This document shows, piece by piece, positions 30,101-39,097 of a stretch of 64,000 bases of DNA; position 1 is the stretch's first letter; every line of letters begins with the position of its first letter. Below the pieces are notes generated by a model, which was given only the letters and a program-made list of their open reading frames with translations, was not told where the DNA came from and did not search any database. Source of the stretch: Saprospiraceae bacterium (lineage in GTDB: Bacteria; Bacteroidota; Bacteroidia; Chitinophagales; Saprospiraceae); the NCBI GenBank assembly GCA_020629715.1, contig JAHDCU010000002.1:553804-617803 (forward strand), in the 5' to 3' direction. The position numbers were made by a program, and so were the translations under genes.

Positions 30101-32332
30101 TGTACCTCCACAGCTGTAAGGATCAGCAGCAATAACGGTATCTTGAACACAAACTACTACAGGTCCTTGAGTATCTTCAACTTTAATAATCTGATCATAT
30201 TCTAAAATATCTCCTGAGCACCAATCCACAACTTTCCATTTTCTGATAAGCTTGTATGATTTAGCACATATATCAATTCTAGTATCTTCTGGCTCAAATA
30301 TTTCTACATTTTCACAGAATGATCCTGTAGGCATACCAGTATCAGCTGGAGTAGGAGCTGTATCACCATATAGATTACATGACAATGGAGCCTGTCCTCC
30401 TGTAGATCCGTCATAATGAGGTGGCCATACTAAGTCACTTAGATCATTTCTAAATACATAGATGGTCTGAGTACATGAAGATGAATTATTAGAAGCATCG
30501 ACTACACTCCAAGTTCTTTCTATAGTACGTATATATGGGCTAGTACATGGTTGCTCTATCACATCATCATTATAGTTAAGCGTAACGGGACCACAAGGAT
30601 CTATATCGTTGGTTGTAAATTGATTATTACCTGTAGATGTATAGCTAGCACCTAATGGACCAGGAAAACTTACTATACCCTCTTCTTGAGTAAACTCAAT
30701 ATTTACAGAATTGAGAACACCCGTAGTCGGTCCAGCTGCTATTACAGCTTGATCAGTAAAAGTAAATCTCAATATTCCTGAAGCTTCAGATCCATCAAAT
30801 GCAGATAGCAATGATTGTGCTTGTGATATTCCACTAAAAGCTGGGGCAGAAGCTCCACATGTTGTTGTTAGACTAGAATAAGTCATTGTACTCTCATCAT
30901 CAAAAGTCAAATTTAAATCCGCAGTCGTACATGAAGTACTTGTAAAATCAAATAAATTTATCGGTCCAACAGTGGTTGTAGATCCTACAACCAAGCTAAC
31001 GGTTGCAGACAAATCAGAAATATTTGGATGAGAAATATTTAGTGAAATATTCATATCACTAATCTCAAATCCATTAAGCTCGTTGAGCATTATATCATAG
31101 TTCGTATTGAAAGTTGAACTCGCTGCCATTCCTTCTGATAACGCCAGATTAGGGCTATTTGAGAACGTATAACTAGTAGGAACTGCATCCCCTGGATCAG
31201 TTGATGTAGCCGTACTAGGGTTTAGCTTACATCTCGTCCATACATCTCTACAATCCAATAACGGTGGATTTTTATCTTCAATAATGATAGTACCCCAACA
31301 GCTATTTGGATTAGCGGCGTTGTCGTATACACGAACATCTAATGTTTGCCCAATGTTAGCAGAAGTCACAGTATTTCCTATTGAATTGCCAGCTGCATCC
31401 ATGATATCAACCGTATACTTATCATAGCAACCGTAGTTATCCCCTTCTAATATTTGATCTGGAGTAACGATTGCCTCACAATTTTCATCTAAAGAAATTT
31501 GAACTCCGTTGTTACAACTAGGTCCTCCAACTGCAGTTCCATTTTCGGTGACAGTCACGTCAAATTCGCATGCAGTTCTTTGACTTATATCGGTATTATA
31601 AATTTCATATACAACTGTTGTTGTACCCAGTGGGAAATCTCCACCAGAAGCAAAACCACTTACTAAAGTTGGTGTATAAATATATGTCAATGTAACATTA
31701 CTTATTGTGGTTGTGGCACTACCTCCAATACCATCGTATGATCTTTGATCAAAGCATATTTGAGAACCATCGGTGACGGCAAAGGTTGATGAACTGTTTT
31801 GGTTAGCTGCGCCTGTACCAGTACCTGGAGCACCAGCAGTAACAAGATTATCAACACCATCATTTACAAAATAAAACGCATCATCACTAGCATTGGACTC
31901 ATTGGAATTATAATTCCAACTGAAACTAAACATCCCGTTGGAAGTATTAATTTCTTCACCAGTTGAAGTCAAATTATCATGGAAATCCAAGGTAATACAA
32001 TATTGAGTAGACCCTGCTATACCATTATTATTACTAGTTAAGTTGAGTGTCGTAGTACCAAGTGAGGTTCTCCCACCATCACCTGAAGAGCTAAATTGCC
32101 AGTTATTAAAACCCAACTCACCAGTAAAATTGTTAATTACGCTACTACAGTCATTATCGCTGGGAGGCGTAACATAAACAATAGATGCCGTACAATCTCC
32201 GAAAGGCACTGATTGATTAATATCAACAGGACAGTCTACTGTACATTGTGCGGTAAGCGCTCCTGACAATGACACCATTAGCATCACTAAAGGGAGGTAA
32301 ATTAAGGAAAATACTTTTTGAAAATTTTTCAT
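27131..32332 (-). CDS. Large T9SS-secreted surface protein with P-domain, dockerin and cohesin-like modules
   Basis: From the ATG at 32332 (MKNFQKVFSLIYLPLVMLMV, signal peptide ending LTAQ) the protein has about 1,733 residues. A TTG at 32389 would add a 19-residue N terminus that spoils the signal peptide. The order is: an N-terminal lectin-like region, a proprotein convertase P-domain-like segment (from FEISDMNISLNISHPNISDL), repeated Cys-containing HYR/Ig-like modules with DNC and EDT motifs, a CarboxypepD-like unit (VTDVEVSLQSNQSGVNLPS), a two-loop dockerin-like part (SDINNNGTVSATDLIGLRKV), a cohesin-like domain (GSMISVPVSAKDFNEMIGYQ), and a type A sorting domain (NTPNPFNATTSIGYQVSESG) at the C terminus. 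It is probably a cell-surface adhesin or matrix protein exported by the type IX system. It stands alone with its own terminator. Confidence 0.85.
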   Translation of the reverse strand: MKNFQKVFSLIYLPLVMLMVSLSGALTAQCTVDCPVDINQSVPFGDCTASIVYVTPPSDNDCSSVINNFTGELGFNNWQFSSSGDGGRTSLGTTTLNLTSNNNGIAGSTQYCITLDFHDNLTSTGEEINTSNGMFSFSWNYNSNESNASDDAFYFVNDGVDNLVTAGAPGTGTGAANQNSSSTFAVTDGSQICFDQRSYDGIGGSATTTISNVTLTYIYTPTLVSGFASGGDFPLGTTTVVYEIYNTDISQRTACEFDVTVTENGTAVGGPSCNNGVQISLDENCEAIVTPDQILEGDNYGCYDKYTVDIMDAAGNSIGNTVTSANIGQTLDVRVYDNAANPNSCWGTIIIEDKNPPLLDCRDVWTRCKLNPSTATSTDPGDAVPTSYTFSNSPNLALSEGMAASSTFNTNYDIMLNELNGFEISDMNISLNISHPNISDLSATVSLVVGSTTTVGPINLFDFTSTSCTTADLNLTFDDESTMTYSSLTTTCGASAPAFSGISQAQSLLSAFDGSEASGILRFTFTDQAVIAAGPTTGVLNSVNIEFTQEEGIVSFPGPLGASYTSTGNNQFTTNDIDPCGPVTLNYNDDVIEQPCTSPYIRTIERTWSVVDASNNSSSCTQTIYVFRNDLSDLVWPPHYDGSTGGQAPLSCNLYGDTAPTPADTGMPTGSFCENVEIFEPEDTRIDICAKSYKLIRKWKVVDWCSGDILEYDQIIKVEDTQGPVVVCVQDTVIAADPYSCGGTYVFPEPVINGDCSNTNYEVSYVFDTDNDCVVDPTAVYIDDNISTNSAGNFVVTGMPFGCSWLRYRVYDECGNYTDCFTEVNVIDQTPPIAVCDEFTVVSLGADGWATILAETFDDGSNDNCEIDYFEVRKLTDVCGISGNTNFGTSVQFCCEEFDQTIQVEFRVFDKAGLSNTCTVDVTVQDKLGPVILSCPDDVTLDCQVENVDLSTYMAQVDYIDNCSATIETIGSIGNLDQCGEGSFTITYKVTDAAGLTDQCFQTFTFEDLDPFTFGDIDWPNNYDASSNANNCNPSLEPEDLPTANAYPDLDDDFCSLTASTFEDQSFYVVEGACVKVIRTWTVIDWCTYDANANTGIYTNTQILKVNNSGAPTFTTTCADRTECIYGDNCDGSVSFATTVTDDCTSSEDIQVEWTLSGSQDDGGSYSNSGSGISFNRTLEPGDYTITWTAEDHCGNLSTCTYDIRVNDCKAPTPYCHSAVASAVMDVSGTLEIWANDFDLGSFDNCTDQGDLRFSFSSNVNQTSVTFTCNDIPDGESNLIELQMWVTDLANNQDYCTVYIDLQDNEAQVCPGPSNGFAYLRGNIYNANNQMVTDVEVSLQSNQSGVNLPSIMTESDGAYTFTNLPHFGTYSVEATKDIDIMNGVSTLDLVLIQKHILGIQTFDSPYKTIASDINNNGTVSATDLIGLRKVILGINSEFGNGQESWRFVEKDHSFVSNTDVFPYDENINLVSITQSFDNQDFIAIKIGDVNTTANPSQLTSNEDLENRSSKTQVFSMEDKEVLKGSMISVPVSAKDFNEMIGYQMSIDFDHTMLDYVGFESGMLEVSNENFGLNNVKEGVITTSWSTMEPVSFSNQDELFSLTFIANDNITLSEALTFNSIITDAEAYNAELEVMDVSLEWRNTVDSKEFSLGQNTPNPFNATTSIGYQVSESGIATLSVYDVTGRLVVQRSQDAVKGTNTFEVSSEEFNTNGIMYYTVEVNGHKATKKMILID

Positions 32333-32564
32333 TTTCTCTCGATTTGTGTTCTTGATTTCTGAGATCATTTTTGATTCTACTCTCTTCAATACTTTAAATA
32401 ATAATTCAATTAATGTGTAAGTGCTTGATTTTCAATTATTACCAAAATTCAAAGTCGATTTGTCGTTTCAAATCTTGAATCACAGGATTAAAAGGCAAAC
32501 ATTGTACCATTTTTAATATGTAGCCTAAAAGTGGTAGATTAGCATTGGTACATCACTTTTATAT

Positions 32565-33602
32565 ATGAATCAAAATTCTACCGAGAAGCGTAACTATTGC
32601 TTGAACTGTGATACCACATATCATGGAGCAATGAACTATTGTTCTAATTGTGGTCAAGCACGACATGCAAGCGAACTTAAACTTCGAGATATCATTGCTC
32701 AGTTCTTTGAAACATTCTTCTCTTTTGATGGAGCTATATGGAGAACATTAAGAGATATATGGAGACCCGCATATCTTTCAAGAGCCTTTGTGGCTGGTCA
32801 AAGAAAAAAATATGTTCATCCCGTAAGATTATTTGTCATAACCCTGATCATCTTTGTCACATTGATGATTGGTACGATAAGTAACGAGATAGGGACTTTG
32901 AATCAAGATCAAGCCTACTCAGAATATCATAAACAAATCACCCAAGAAAATCTTGACTCCTTGCTTATCAAATTCCCATTGGAGCCACAAGAAAATTTAG
33001 ATTCCATTAAGTCTGAACTTTTTAATATCGATGAATACGAGTTTATAGAAACTCTCGAAGAAATCGATCTTTTTCTAGATGTCTCTAGTAAATATAGAAT
33101 CACAAATAAGGATGTGGCAGAACTTACCATCAATGAAATTTATGAGAAATATGATATTGAAGAGTATTATGATCGTCTGATCATCGGTCAATCTATCAAG
33201 GTCAATAATGATAGAAAAGGAATGATAAGGTCTACACTCGGCAATTTTATTTGGATGGTTTTATTGACTATTTTCATAACCGCAGGGTTTATGATGATCC
33301 TTTACATACGGCATCGACCATATTACACAGAGCTCATCGTGATTATGCTCCATCATCACGTTATTATTTTTATTTTATTCATTCTGATGTTTATTGTCAA
33401 CTACCTGTTTAGTATAAACTTTGAATACGCTACTTGGCTCCTATGGTTTTCAGCTTTATATATTTTTCTAGATATCAAATTTTATTTTAGACAATCTTGG
33501 ATTAAAAGTCTGGTCAAATTTGGGATAGTAGCTTTATTCTATGCCACTACCTTCTTCTTTAATATTTTTGTTGTGGCGTTTTCTAGTTTCCTTTTGATCT
33601 GA
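32565..33602 (+). CDS. DUF3667 family membrane protein
   Basis: The 345-residue protein begins with a zinc ribbon (CLNCDTTYHGAMNYCSNCGQ, two CxxC pairs at residues about 12-31). The DUF3667 signature follows: FFETFFSFDGAIWRTLRDI, then RPAYLSRAFVAGQRKKYVHP. A membrane segment follows (LFVITLIIFVTLMIGTI), then a charged loop of about 100 residues and three to four C-terminal membrane segments. The family is common in Bacteroidota and its function is unknown. It is transcribed towards the DUF6438 gene 81 bases downstream. Confidence 0.85.
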   Translation: MNQNSTEKRNYCLNCDTTYHGAMNYCSNCGQARHASELKLRDIIAQFFETFFSFDGAIWRTLRDIWRPAYLSRAFVAGQRKKYVHPVRLFVITLIIFVTLMIGTISNEIGTLNQDQAYSEYHKQITQENLDSLLIKFPLEPQENLDSIKSELFNIDEYEFIETLEEIDLFLDVSSKYRITNKDVAELTINEIYEKYDIEEYYDRLIIGQSIKVNNDRKGMIRSTLGNFIWMVLLTIFITAGFMMILYIRHRPYYTELIVIMLHHHVIIFILFILMFIVNYLFSINFEYATWLLWFSALYIFLDIKFYFRQSWIKSLVKFGIVALFYATTFFFNIFVVAFSSFLLI

Positions 33603-33689
33603 TGAAAAGATTTAAATTCGTGTTAGGATCCTCAAAACCGCATACAATATTGTTTTCAATTACGTCTTCTCTTAAATAAACGCATGATT

Positions 33690-34406
33690 ATGATGAAATA
33701 TATTTTAGCACTAACCTCAATCCTGATAGTTGCCTGTGGAGGAACAAAAAAAACTGATCAGTACTCCGAGGTTGATATGATTGAGCCAATGCATAAAATC
33801 AGTCTATACAAAGGAGCTTGTTTTGGAAGATGCCCATCATACGAGTTTGAGATTAATCGAAATGGTATCATGCAGTTTCGCTCCATCCGATTTACTCAAA
33901 AAGAAGGGATCTATACCAAGAAATTGGATGAAAGCGTATGCGCTAAAATATTTGATTATATAGATGACATCAATTACATGGCTTTTGAAACCGAATATCC
34001 TAGTAATATACCTGATATGCCTTTGATAAGAATCAAATATTATTTCAATGGCAAAATCAAAAAGGTACAAGGTAAAATGGAACGACCGGAAGAAATTAAA
34101 ACATTACAAAAGATGCTAGAAGAACTCGCCGAAAGCACGGATAGATGGACTGAGGTAGAAGAAGATGAGTATGATAAACATTATAATTTAAAAGATACTC
34201 AGTTGATAGTTTCCTTTACTAAGGATACCCTTGTCCCAAGATGGATCAAAAACTATAAAGCGTACGGTCTCCAAATAATTCAACAAATGGCTGCAAACCA
34301 AAATGTATATATGCTTAAGTTTGACCCGGAGACAACCAGTGCTAAAAGCCTGAAAGCTATACTAGATAATGATGCTGCAGTCAATGAAGTTGTATTTAGA
34401 AAATAA
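33690..34406 (+). CDS. DUF6438 lipoprotein
   Basis: I start it at the ATG at 33690; ATGs at 33684 and 33693 are also possible. The signal ends in a lipobox (ILIVACGG), so the mature protein should be a lipoprotein. The domain begins MHKISLYKGACFGRCPSYEF, the DUF6438 signature with its CFGRCP motif, and continues to about residue 150. The C-terminal 80 residues, including MAANQNVYMLKFDPETTSAK, look like a second small alpha/beta unit with no name I can give. It is 15 bases before the serine hydrolase gene, so the two are co-transcribed. Confidence 0.8.
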   Translation: MMKYILALTSILIVACGGTKKTDQYSEVDMIEPMHKISLYKGACFGRCPSYEFEINRNGIMQFRSIRFTQKEGIYTKKLDESVCAKIFDYIDDINYMAFETEYPSNIPDMPLIRIKYYFNGKIKKVQGKMERPEEIKTLQKMLEELAESTDRWTEVEEDEYDKHYNLKDTQLIVSFTKDTLVPRWIKNYKAYGLQIIQQMAANQNVYMLKFDPETTSAKSLKAILDNDAAVNEVVFRK

Positions 34407-34421
34407 TATTAAATAAGCGGT

Positions 34422-35450
34422 ATGAGATTGCTAACCATATTAGTATTCCTGATAAGTACTACGAAGTTTAGAGCCCAATCTGATATCTCGGTCAGATTCG
34501 ATAGTATAATGACAGCACTTGGGGTGCAGAGTGCTTCTTGTGCTATTATCAACAATGAAAATGTAGCGTATTTATCTTACGGTAAAAAATCAAAGATTAC
34601 AGCAACAGCACCTGATTCTGCCACGATATATGAAATCGGCTCTATCACCAAAACATTTACTGGTGCATTAGTACAACAAGCTACTGCTGATAGTAAAATT
34701 GACCTAACGGATTCGCTGCATCATCTTGTTTTTCAAAACATAACATGGAGTGAACAATTTCCCCGAACGACTATAAAAGAACTCGTGACTCATAGCAGTG
34801 GTCTACCCCGTATACCAGGCAATTTATGGATGATAGAAAACTTCGCTGTTAATGATCCTTATGCTAACTATAATCTTAAAAACTTAGAAAAATTTATAAT
34901 TACTTATACCGGGACGACTACCAAATCAACGTTTAATTATTCCAATCTAGGTGCAGGTATAATTGGTCACGTACTCGAAAAATCCTATAATAAATCATAC
35001 AGTCAATTATTACAAGAATATATTTTTGACCCACTTGGAATGAGCTCAAGTAATAGCGAAAATATAGACCTAAACACATGCCAAAATATAGCTCTTCCAT
35101 ACAATCAAAACGGAGAGGTATCATTTTGGAATTTTGACATACTCGCCTCAGCAGGATCTATCAAGAGTAGTTGTAATGATCTGGTCAAGTATGCCAAAGC
35201 ACATTGGGAGGATCCAAATATTTTTTCGAAAGCAACTCATGTATTGAGTAAGTATGACAATCGACCAATAGGTACTTTTTGGCTATCCAATACGTATAAG
35301 GGAAAAACACTGGTAGGCCATGCTGGAGCCACAGGAGGATCTAGAAGCTCTATACTTATGATTCCAGATCAAAAGATGGCTGTTATACTCCTAGCCACAG
35401 GCACCGCTGATGTAGAAAGTGCGGCATTTTCTCTACTACCTACATTTTAA
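34422..35450 (+). CDS. Exported serine hydrolase of the beta-lactamase / D-ala carboxypeptidase fold
   Basis: The 342-residue protein has a signal peptide (MRLLTILVFLISTTKFRAQ). The catalytic motifs of class C-type serine hydrolases are present: SITK (S74-K77) in YEIGSITKTFTGA, YSN in STFNYSNLGAGIIG, and the HAG of LVGHAGATGGSRS in place of the KTG triad. Members cleave peptides, esters or beta-lactams; resistance is not implied. It follows the DUF6438 lipoprotein by 15 bases. Confidence 0.85.
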   Translation: MRLLTILVFLISTTKFRAQSDISVRFDSIMTALGVQSASCAIINNENVAYLSYGKKSKITATAPDSATIYEIGSITKTFTGALVQQATADSKIDLTDSLHHLVFQNITWSEQFPRTTIKELVTHSSGLPRIPGNLWMIENFAVNDPYANYNLKNLEKFIITYTGTTTKSTFNYSNLGAGIIGHVLEKSYNKSYSQLLQEYIFDPLGMSSSNSENIDLNTCQNIALPYNQNGEVSFWNFDILASAGSIKSSCNDLVKYAKAHWEDPNIFSKATHVLSKYDNRPIGTFWLSNTYKGKTLVGHAGATGGSRSSILMIPDQKMAVILLATGTADVESAAFSLLPTF

Positions 35451-35511
35451 AAGACTAGAGGTAATATTTAATTTCACTTACCGTTTTAGTACATTTACTC
35501 CTAAGGCATAC

Positions 35512-37404
35512 ATGCAATTAAAACAATTTATAAGTACTACGATAGTTTTAGCTCTAAGCATCACTTGCTTACATGCTCAATTTACTGGTCGAAACCCAAC
35601 CGCTGAAGGCGGAGGATTTGATACACTTCGTAAGAAAAATGTAAACGTTCCCGATACGACCATTTACAACTATAGCTATTTCGATGACCTAGATCAATCT
35701 GAACCCTATGTTGATACTCTATTGAATAATTTTCATAGATACGACCCTACCAGAAAAGGAGACTATGATTATCTGCACATGGGTAATAAAGGATCTGCAT
35801 CTACATCCATACTTTATCAAACGAATACAAAATCAGGATTGGATATAGGAATAGATCAATATCGACCCTATGACATAAAAATTGAGAATTTTAAACTATT
35901 TGATCTTAACCGCCCCCTAAATGATCTTGCTTTTACACCTTCGCAAGGCCAAGATAACTTTATAGTCAATGCAAAGTTTGCAAGAGGATTTTCGGATGGC
36001 ATAAGTTTACACATAGATTATCAACGTATCAATCAGACAGGCTTTTATGATAATCAAGCGACCAAGCTTACTTCTATAGGTAGTGCTTTACAGTACTTAT
36101 CAGAAAACAAAAAATATAGATTAATCACTAGTTATTTTTCAAATAATGTAGATGAAGAATTCAATGGTGGAATCCTCACTGATACTTTATTTGGACTAGA
36201 ATTTTACGAACAATTAACAAGTATACCAGTAGTCAATACTCAAAATGCAGAAAGTCGCAGAGAAAACAGAAACTTCAGCATTCATCAATATTTAGACCTA
36301 GCACGTAGCGGTGAATGGGATTTGGAAGCACAACATCGATTTTCGTTACTCAAAGATAGCTATCGATTTTCCGATTCAGATATTGATACGGATGCAGCTA
36401 CTGATAGTTTGCTATATGGTGACTTCTTGATAGAAGAGCGAGGAATAAGGAGTTATTGGAAAACTGATCAAATACAAAATTATATTGGGATTAAACTCGG
36501 TCGCGGTGATCTCATAAGAGTATCCTCCGGCCTGGAGCATAGCTATATTAGCAACAGTTACGAATCTGTGGATAATAATGAAAATAGCCTTTTTTTCAAT
36601 GCTGGACTCAAAACTCAATTTGCTGAATATATCGATATCAAATCAAAGCTCAGGCTAGGTCTACTCGATTATGCTGGAGATTTTGATCTAAGTGGAGCAT
36701 TGGCTTTTTCGACAAATATTTTTCAAATATCAGGAACATTTGAGGCATATCGACGTACTCCGTCGATTACCAATAGATACTTTGAAGTGAATGGACTCGC
36801 ATTGTGGGATAAGCCTGAATTAGATAAACCATTTGGCACGAAAATAAGCGCTAGTCTTTCTATCCCAACAAGTAAAACTAGAGTACAACTCAATCAAAGC
36901 GTAGAGACTAATTTGATTTATTTCACAGGGGCACAGGCAGAACCACTACAAACAAAAAGTGGAATAAGCACAACTAGTTTTTTGATCAATCAGAAATTGG
37001 GCTTATGGAAGTTTAAATACGATATTTCATTTTTGTATCAGATATTTACTGAAGACTTATTCGGTCTACCACCTTTAAGCTTTAAGCACAAGCTTTACTT
37101 TGAAGATCGCATCTTCAATAATAATATGCTCATCCAATTAGGTATTGATCATAGACATATTCAGTTTGATCAAGGCCTGAGCTACAGCCCTGTGAATGCT
37201 AGATTTTATACTACGGGTAGTGATTTTGACCAATATAACTTGTACGATATATTTTTGAATTTCAAGATCAGTGAGTTCCGAGTATTCCTTGTCCAAGAAA
37301 ATATGCTGGGACTATTTAATAATAGCTTCAATGCCATGCTACCTAACTATACTGACTATGGCAGTCGGTTTAGACTTGGTGTACGTTGGTTTCTTAAAGA
37401 TTAA
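35512..37404 (+). CDS. Putative outer-membrane porin (Bacteroidota putative porin family)
   Basis: I choose the ATG at 35512, which begins a good signal peptide (MQLKQFISTTIVLALSITCL, cleaved near LHAQ). The open frame reaches back to 35419, into the hydrolase gene. The mature protein, about 610 residues, is a long run of alternating beta strands with Asn/Asp turns, ending in an aromatic C-terminal strand (SRFRLGVRWFLKD). FHRYDPTRKGDYDYLHMGNK is typical of the family's N-terminal part. It is likely a beta-barrel channel. The 61-base gap to the hydrolase suggests the same transcript. Confidence 0.85.
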   Translation: MQLKQFISTTIVLALSITCLHAQFTGRNPTAEGGGFDTLRKKNVNVPDTTIYNYSYFDDLDQSEPYVDTLLNNFHRYDPTRKGDYDYLHMGNKGSASTSILYQTNTKSGLDIGIDQYRPYDIKIENFKLFDLNRPLNDLAFTPSQGQDNFIVNAKFARGFSDGISLHIDYQRINQTGFYDNQATKLTSIGSALQYLSENKKYRLITSYFSNNVDEEFNGGILTDTLFGLEFYEQLTSIPVVNTQNAESRRENRNFSIHQYLDLARSGEWDLEAQHRFSLLKDSYRFSDSDIDTDAATDSLLYGDFLIEERGIRSYWKTDQIQNYIGIKLGRGDLIRVSSGLEHSYISNSYESVDNNENSLFFNAGLKTQFAEYIDIKSKLRLGLLDYAGDFDLSGALAFSTNIFQISGTFEAYRRTPSITNRYFEVNGLALWDKPELDKPFGTKISASLSIPTSKTRVQLNQSVETNLIYFTGAQAEPLQTKSGISTTSFLINQKLGLWKFKYDISFLYQIFTEDLFGLPPLSFKHKLYFEDRIFNNNMLIQLGIDHRHIQFDQGLSYSPVNARFYTTGSDFDQYNLYDIFLNFKISEFRVFLVQENMLGLFNNSFNAMLPNYTDYGSRFRLGVRWFLKD

Positions 37405-37426
37405 ACTTATTGAGTAGCTAGCTTTT

Positions 37427-38503
37427 TCAAACTGATTTTGCCGCTAGTGACTTTACGGGTACTACCCATCCATATTTATCTTCTATTGTGCCACTACGCA
37501 TACCATTGATGATTGCTTTAATTTTATTTGCTATACTATCTTCTTGCAACTCAAATGAAAAATCATCAGATTGATATGCCAAGCGATCAACCTTAGCCAC
37601 TACTGCTGCGGTACCTGTACCAAATATTTCAGTCAGACTCCCATCTTTTGCAGCACTGATCACTTCATTAATATCGATCAGCCTTTCCTCCACTTGGTAT
37701 CCTTCGTCTCTTAGAATATGTATAATCGAATTTCTGGTGATCCCTTTGAGTATTGTACCTGTAGTAGATGGAGTGATAAGCTTACCATCTATTACAAAAA
37801 AGATATTCATCGTACCTACCTCCTGAACATACTTGTGTTCTTTAGCATCCAACCACATGATCTGATCAAAGCCTTTTTCCATGGCTTTCTTAGCAGGATA
37901 AAGAGATGCTGCATAGTTACCTGCAGTTTTAGCCTCTCCCACTCCTCCATGTGCCGCTCTAATATACTCGGTATCAGCATATAAAGATACTGGCTTGGGA
38001 TAATAAGGGCCTACTGGCAAAGTGCATATAATGAACTTGTAGGATTTACTAGGTCGTACTCCTATAGCCTCATCTGTAGCAAACATAAAAGGTCTGATAT
38101 ACAATGCACTCCCTTCTGTCGGAGGAATCCAATCTCGCTCTAAATCAACTAGCATATGTAATGCTTCTAAAAATACGTCCTCAGGAAATGTAGGCATGCA
38201 CATACGATCGGCAGAAGCATTTATACGTTCTGAGTGCATCTCAGGTCTAAATAATAGTGGAGTACCGTCCACGTGCTTCGTAGCTTTCATACCCTCAAAT
38301 ATAGACTGACCATAGTGCAGTGCAGCATTGCCAGGATGTAGGCTTAGTCTTCTCAGAGGCTTAATCTCAAAATTGCACCATTCCCCATCCTTATAATCTG
38401 CTTCAAACATATGATCGGAAAATGTACTTCCGAATGGAATATTATTGAAATCTAGTGAATCGATAGAAGAATTTGATGTTCTGGTAATTTTGATTCTCTG
38501 CAT
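37427..38503 (-). CDS. ilvE: Branched-chain amino acid aminotransferase
   Basis: This is a PLP-dependent class IV transaminase that interconverts Val, Leu and Ile with their 2-oxo acids. The 358-residue protein has ALHYGQSIFEGMKA, GGVGEAKTAGNYAASL (with the PLP lysine region), QEVGTMNIFFVIDG, GTILKGITRNSII and EIFGTGTAAVV. The length fits the longer BCAT type, which is also used for leucine degradation. It converges on the porin, with 22 bases between stops. Confidence 0.94.
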   Translation of the reverse strand: MQRIKITRTSNSSIDSLDFNNIPFGSTFSDHMFEADYKDGEWCNFEIKPLRRLSLHPGNAALHYGQSIFEGMKATKHVDGTPLLFRPEMHSERINASADRMCMPTFPEDVFLEALHMLVDLERDWIPPTEGSALYIRPFMFATDEAIGVRPSKSYKFIICTLPVGPYYPKPVSLYADTEYIRAAHGGVGEAKTAGNYAASLYPAKKAMEKGFDQIMWLDAKEHKYVQEVGTMNIFFVIDGKLITPSTTGTILKGITRNSIIHILRDEGYQVEERLIDINEVISAAKDGSLTEIFGTGTAAVVAKVDRLAYQSDDFSFELQEDSIANKIKAIINGMRSGTIEDKYGWVVPVKSLAAKSV

Positions 38504-38575
38504 TTGATTACGTTTAAGTTGATGAGCAAGGATCGCATGGCTTACTATAAAACGAAACGACCATTTATTAGATTA

Positions 38576-38583
38576 CAAAATTA
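38576..38583 (-). promoter_or_regulatory. Possible -7 element for ilvE
   Basis: On the minus strand this reads TAATTTTG, a full TAnnTTTG match, about 70 bases before the ilvE ATG. The upstream TTG is 24 bases away, longer than the usual 19-21, so the -33 part is weak. Confidence 0.4.
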
Positions 38584-38658
38584 CCTCTTTTATTATAGAA
38601 AAGCTATCAATCTAATCACGATCTATCTATCTTAGCCCTACACCAAATCCAGACACCA

Positions 38659-39096
38659 TTGTCTTCACTTTTTCAATACGAAAACCTTGTCAAACTGCCA
38701 GAAACAAAATCTGAGCTACCAGATGTACTGCCGAGCAGCCCTAGGACTGCTGTTATTATACCAAATAATGATCTGAATGAAGACACCAAATCATTTATTT
38801 TCAAAATTATAAGTGCAATTAAGCTTAATCCTGAAAATGATATTTTGCTTTGCAAACTTGATAACTATGAGACCCTGCAACTGGCAGAATTGGTAGATAC
38901 TCATAAGTTGGACTTTGTCATTACGTTTGGTATACATGCTGATACCTTGAGCTTACAAAATAAATTCAATCCATTTCATTGGCATCGCTATGAGCAATTT
39001 GTATTGCTTGCTTGCCCTTCTATCGACGAAATCCAAAATGATAAAAATCAAAAGGGAAATCTCTGGAATGCACTAAAAAATGAATACCTCTCCTAA
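38659..39096 (+). CDS. Small conserved-looking protein before rdgB, possibly DNA polymerase III psi-like
   Basis: The 145-residue protein starts at a TTG; no in-frame ATG is near. I do not firmly recognise it. The central part (FVITFGIHADTLSLQ) and the end (VLLACPSIDEIQNDKNQKGN, then LWNALKNEYL) resemble the C-terminal pattern of HolD (psi) proteins, where a short strand is followed by LPSLxxLxxxxxxKxxLWxxL. That is an inference from memory of the family. The gene stops two bases before the rdgB ATG, so the two are co-translated. Confidence 0.6.
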   Translation: MSSLFQYENLVKLPETKSELPDVLPSSPRTAVIIPNNDLNEDTKSFIFKIISAIKLNPENDILLCKLDNYETLQLAELVDTHKLDFVITFGIHADTLSLQNKFNPFHWHRYEQFVLLACPSIDEIQNDKNQKGNLWNALKNEYLS

Positions 39097-39097
39097 C

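Noticed and set aside
34422..35450. A beta-lactamase resistance gene
   Set aside because: Only the general serine hydrolase fold is visible (SITK, YSN, HAG); most such proteins are peptidases or esterases.
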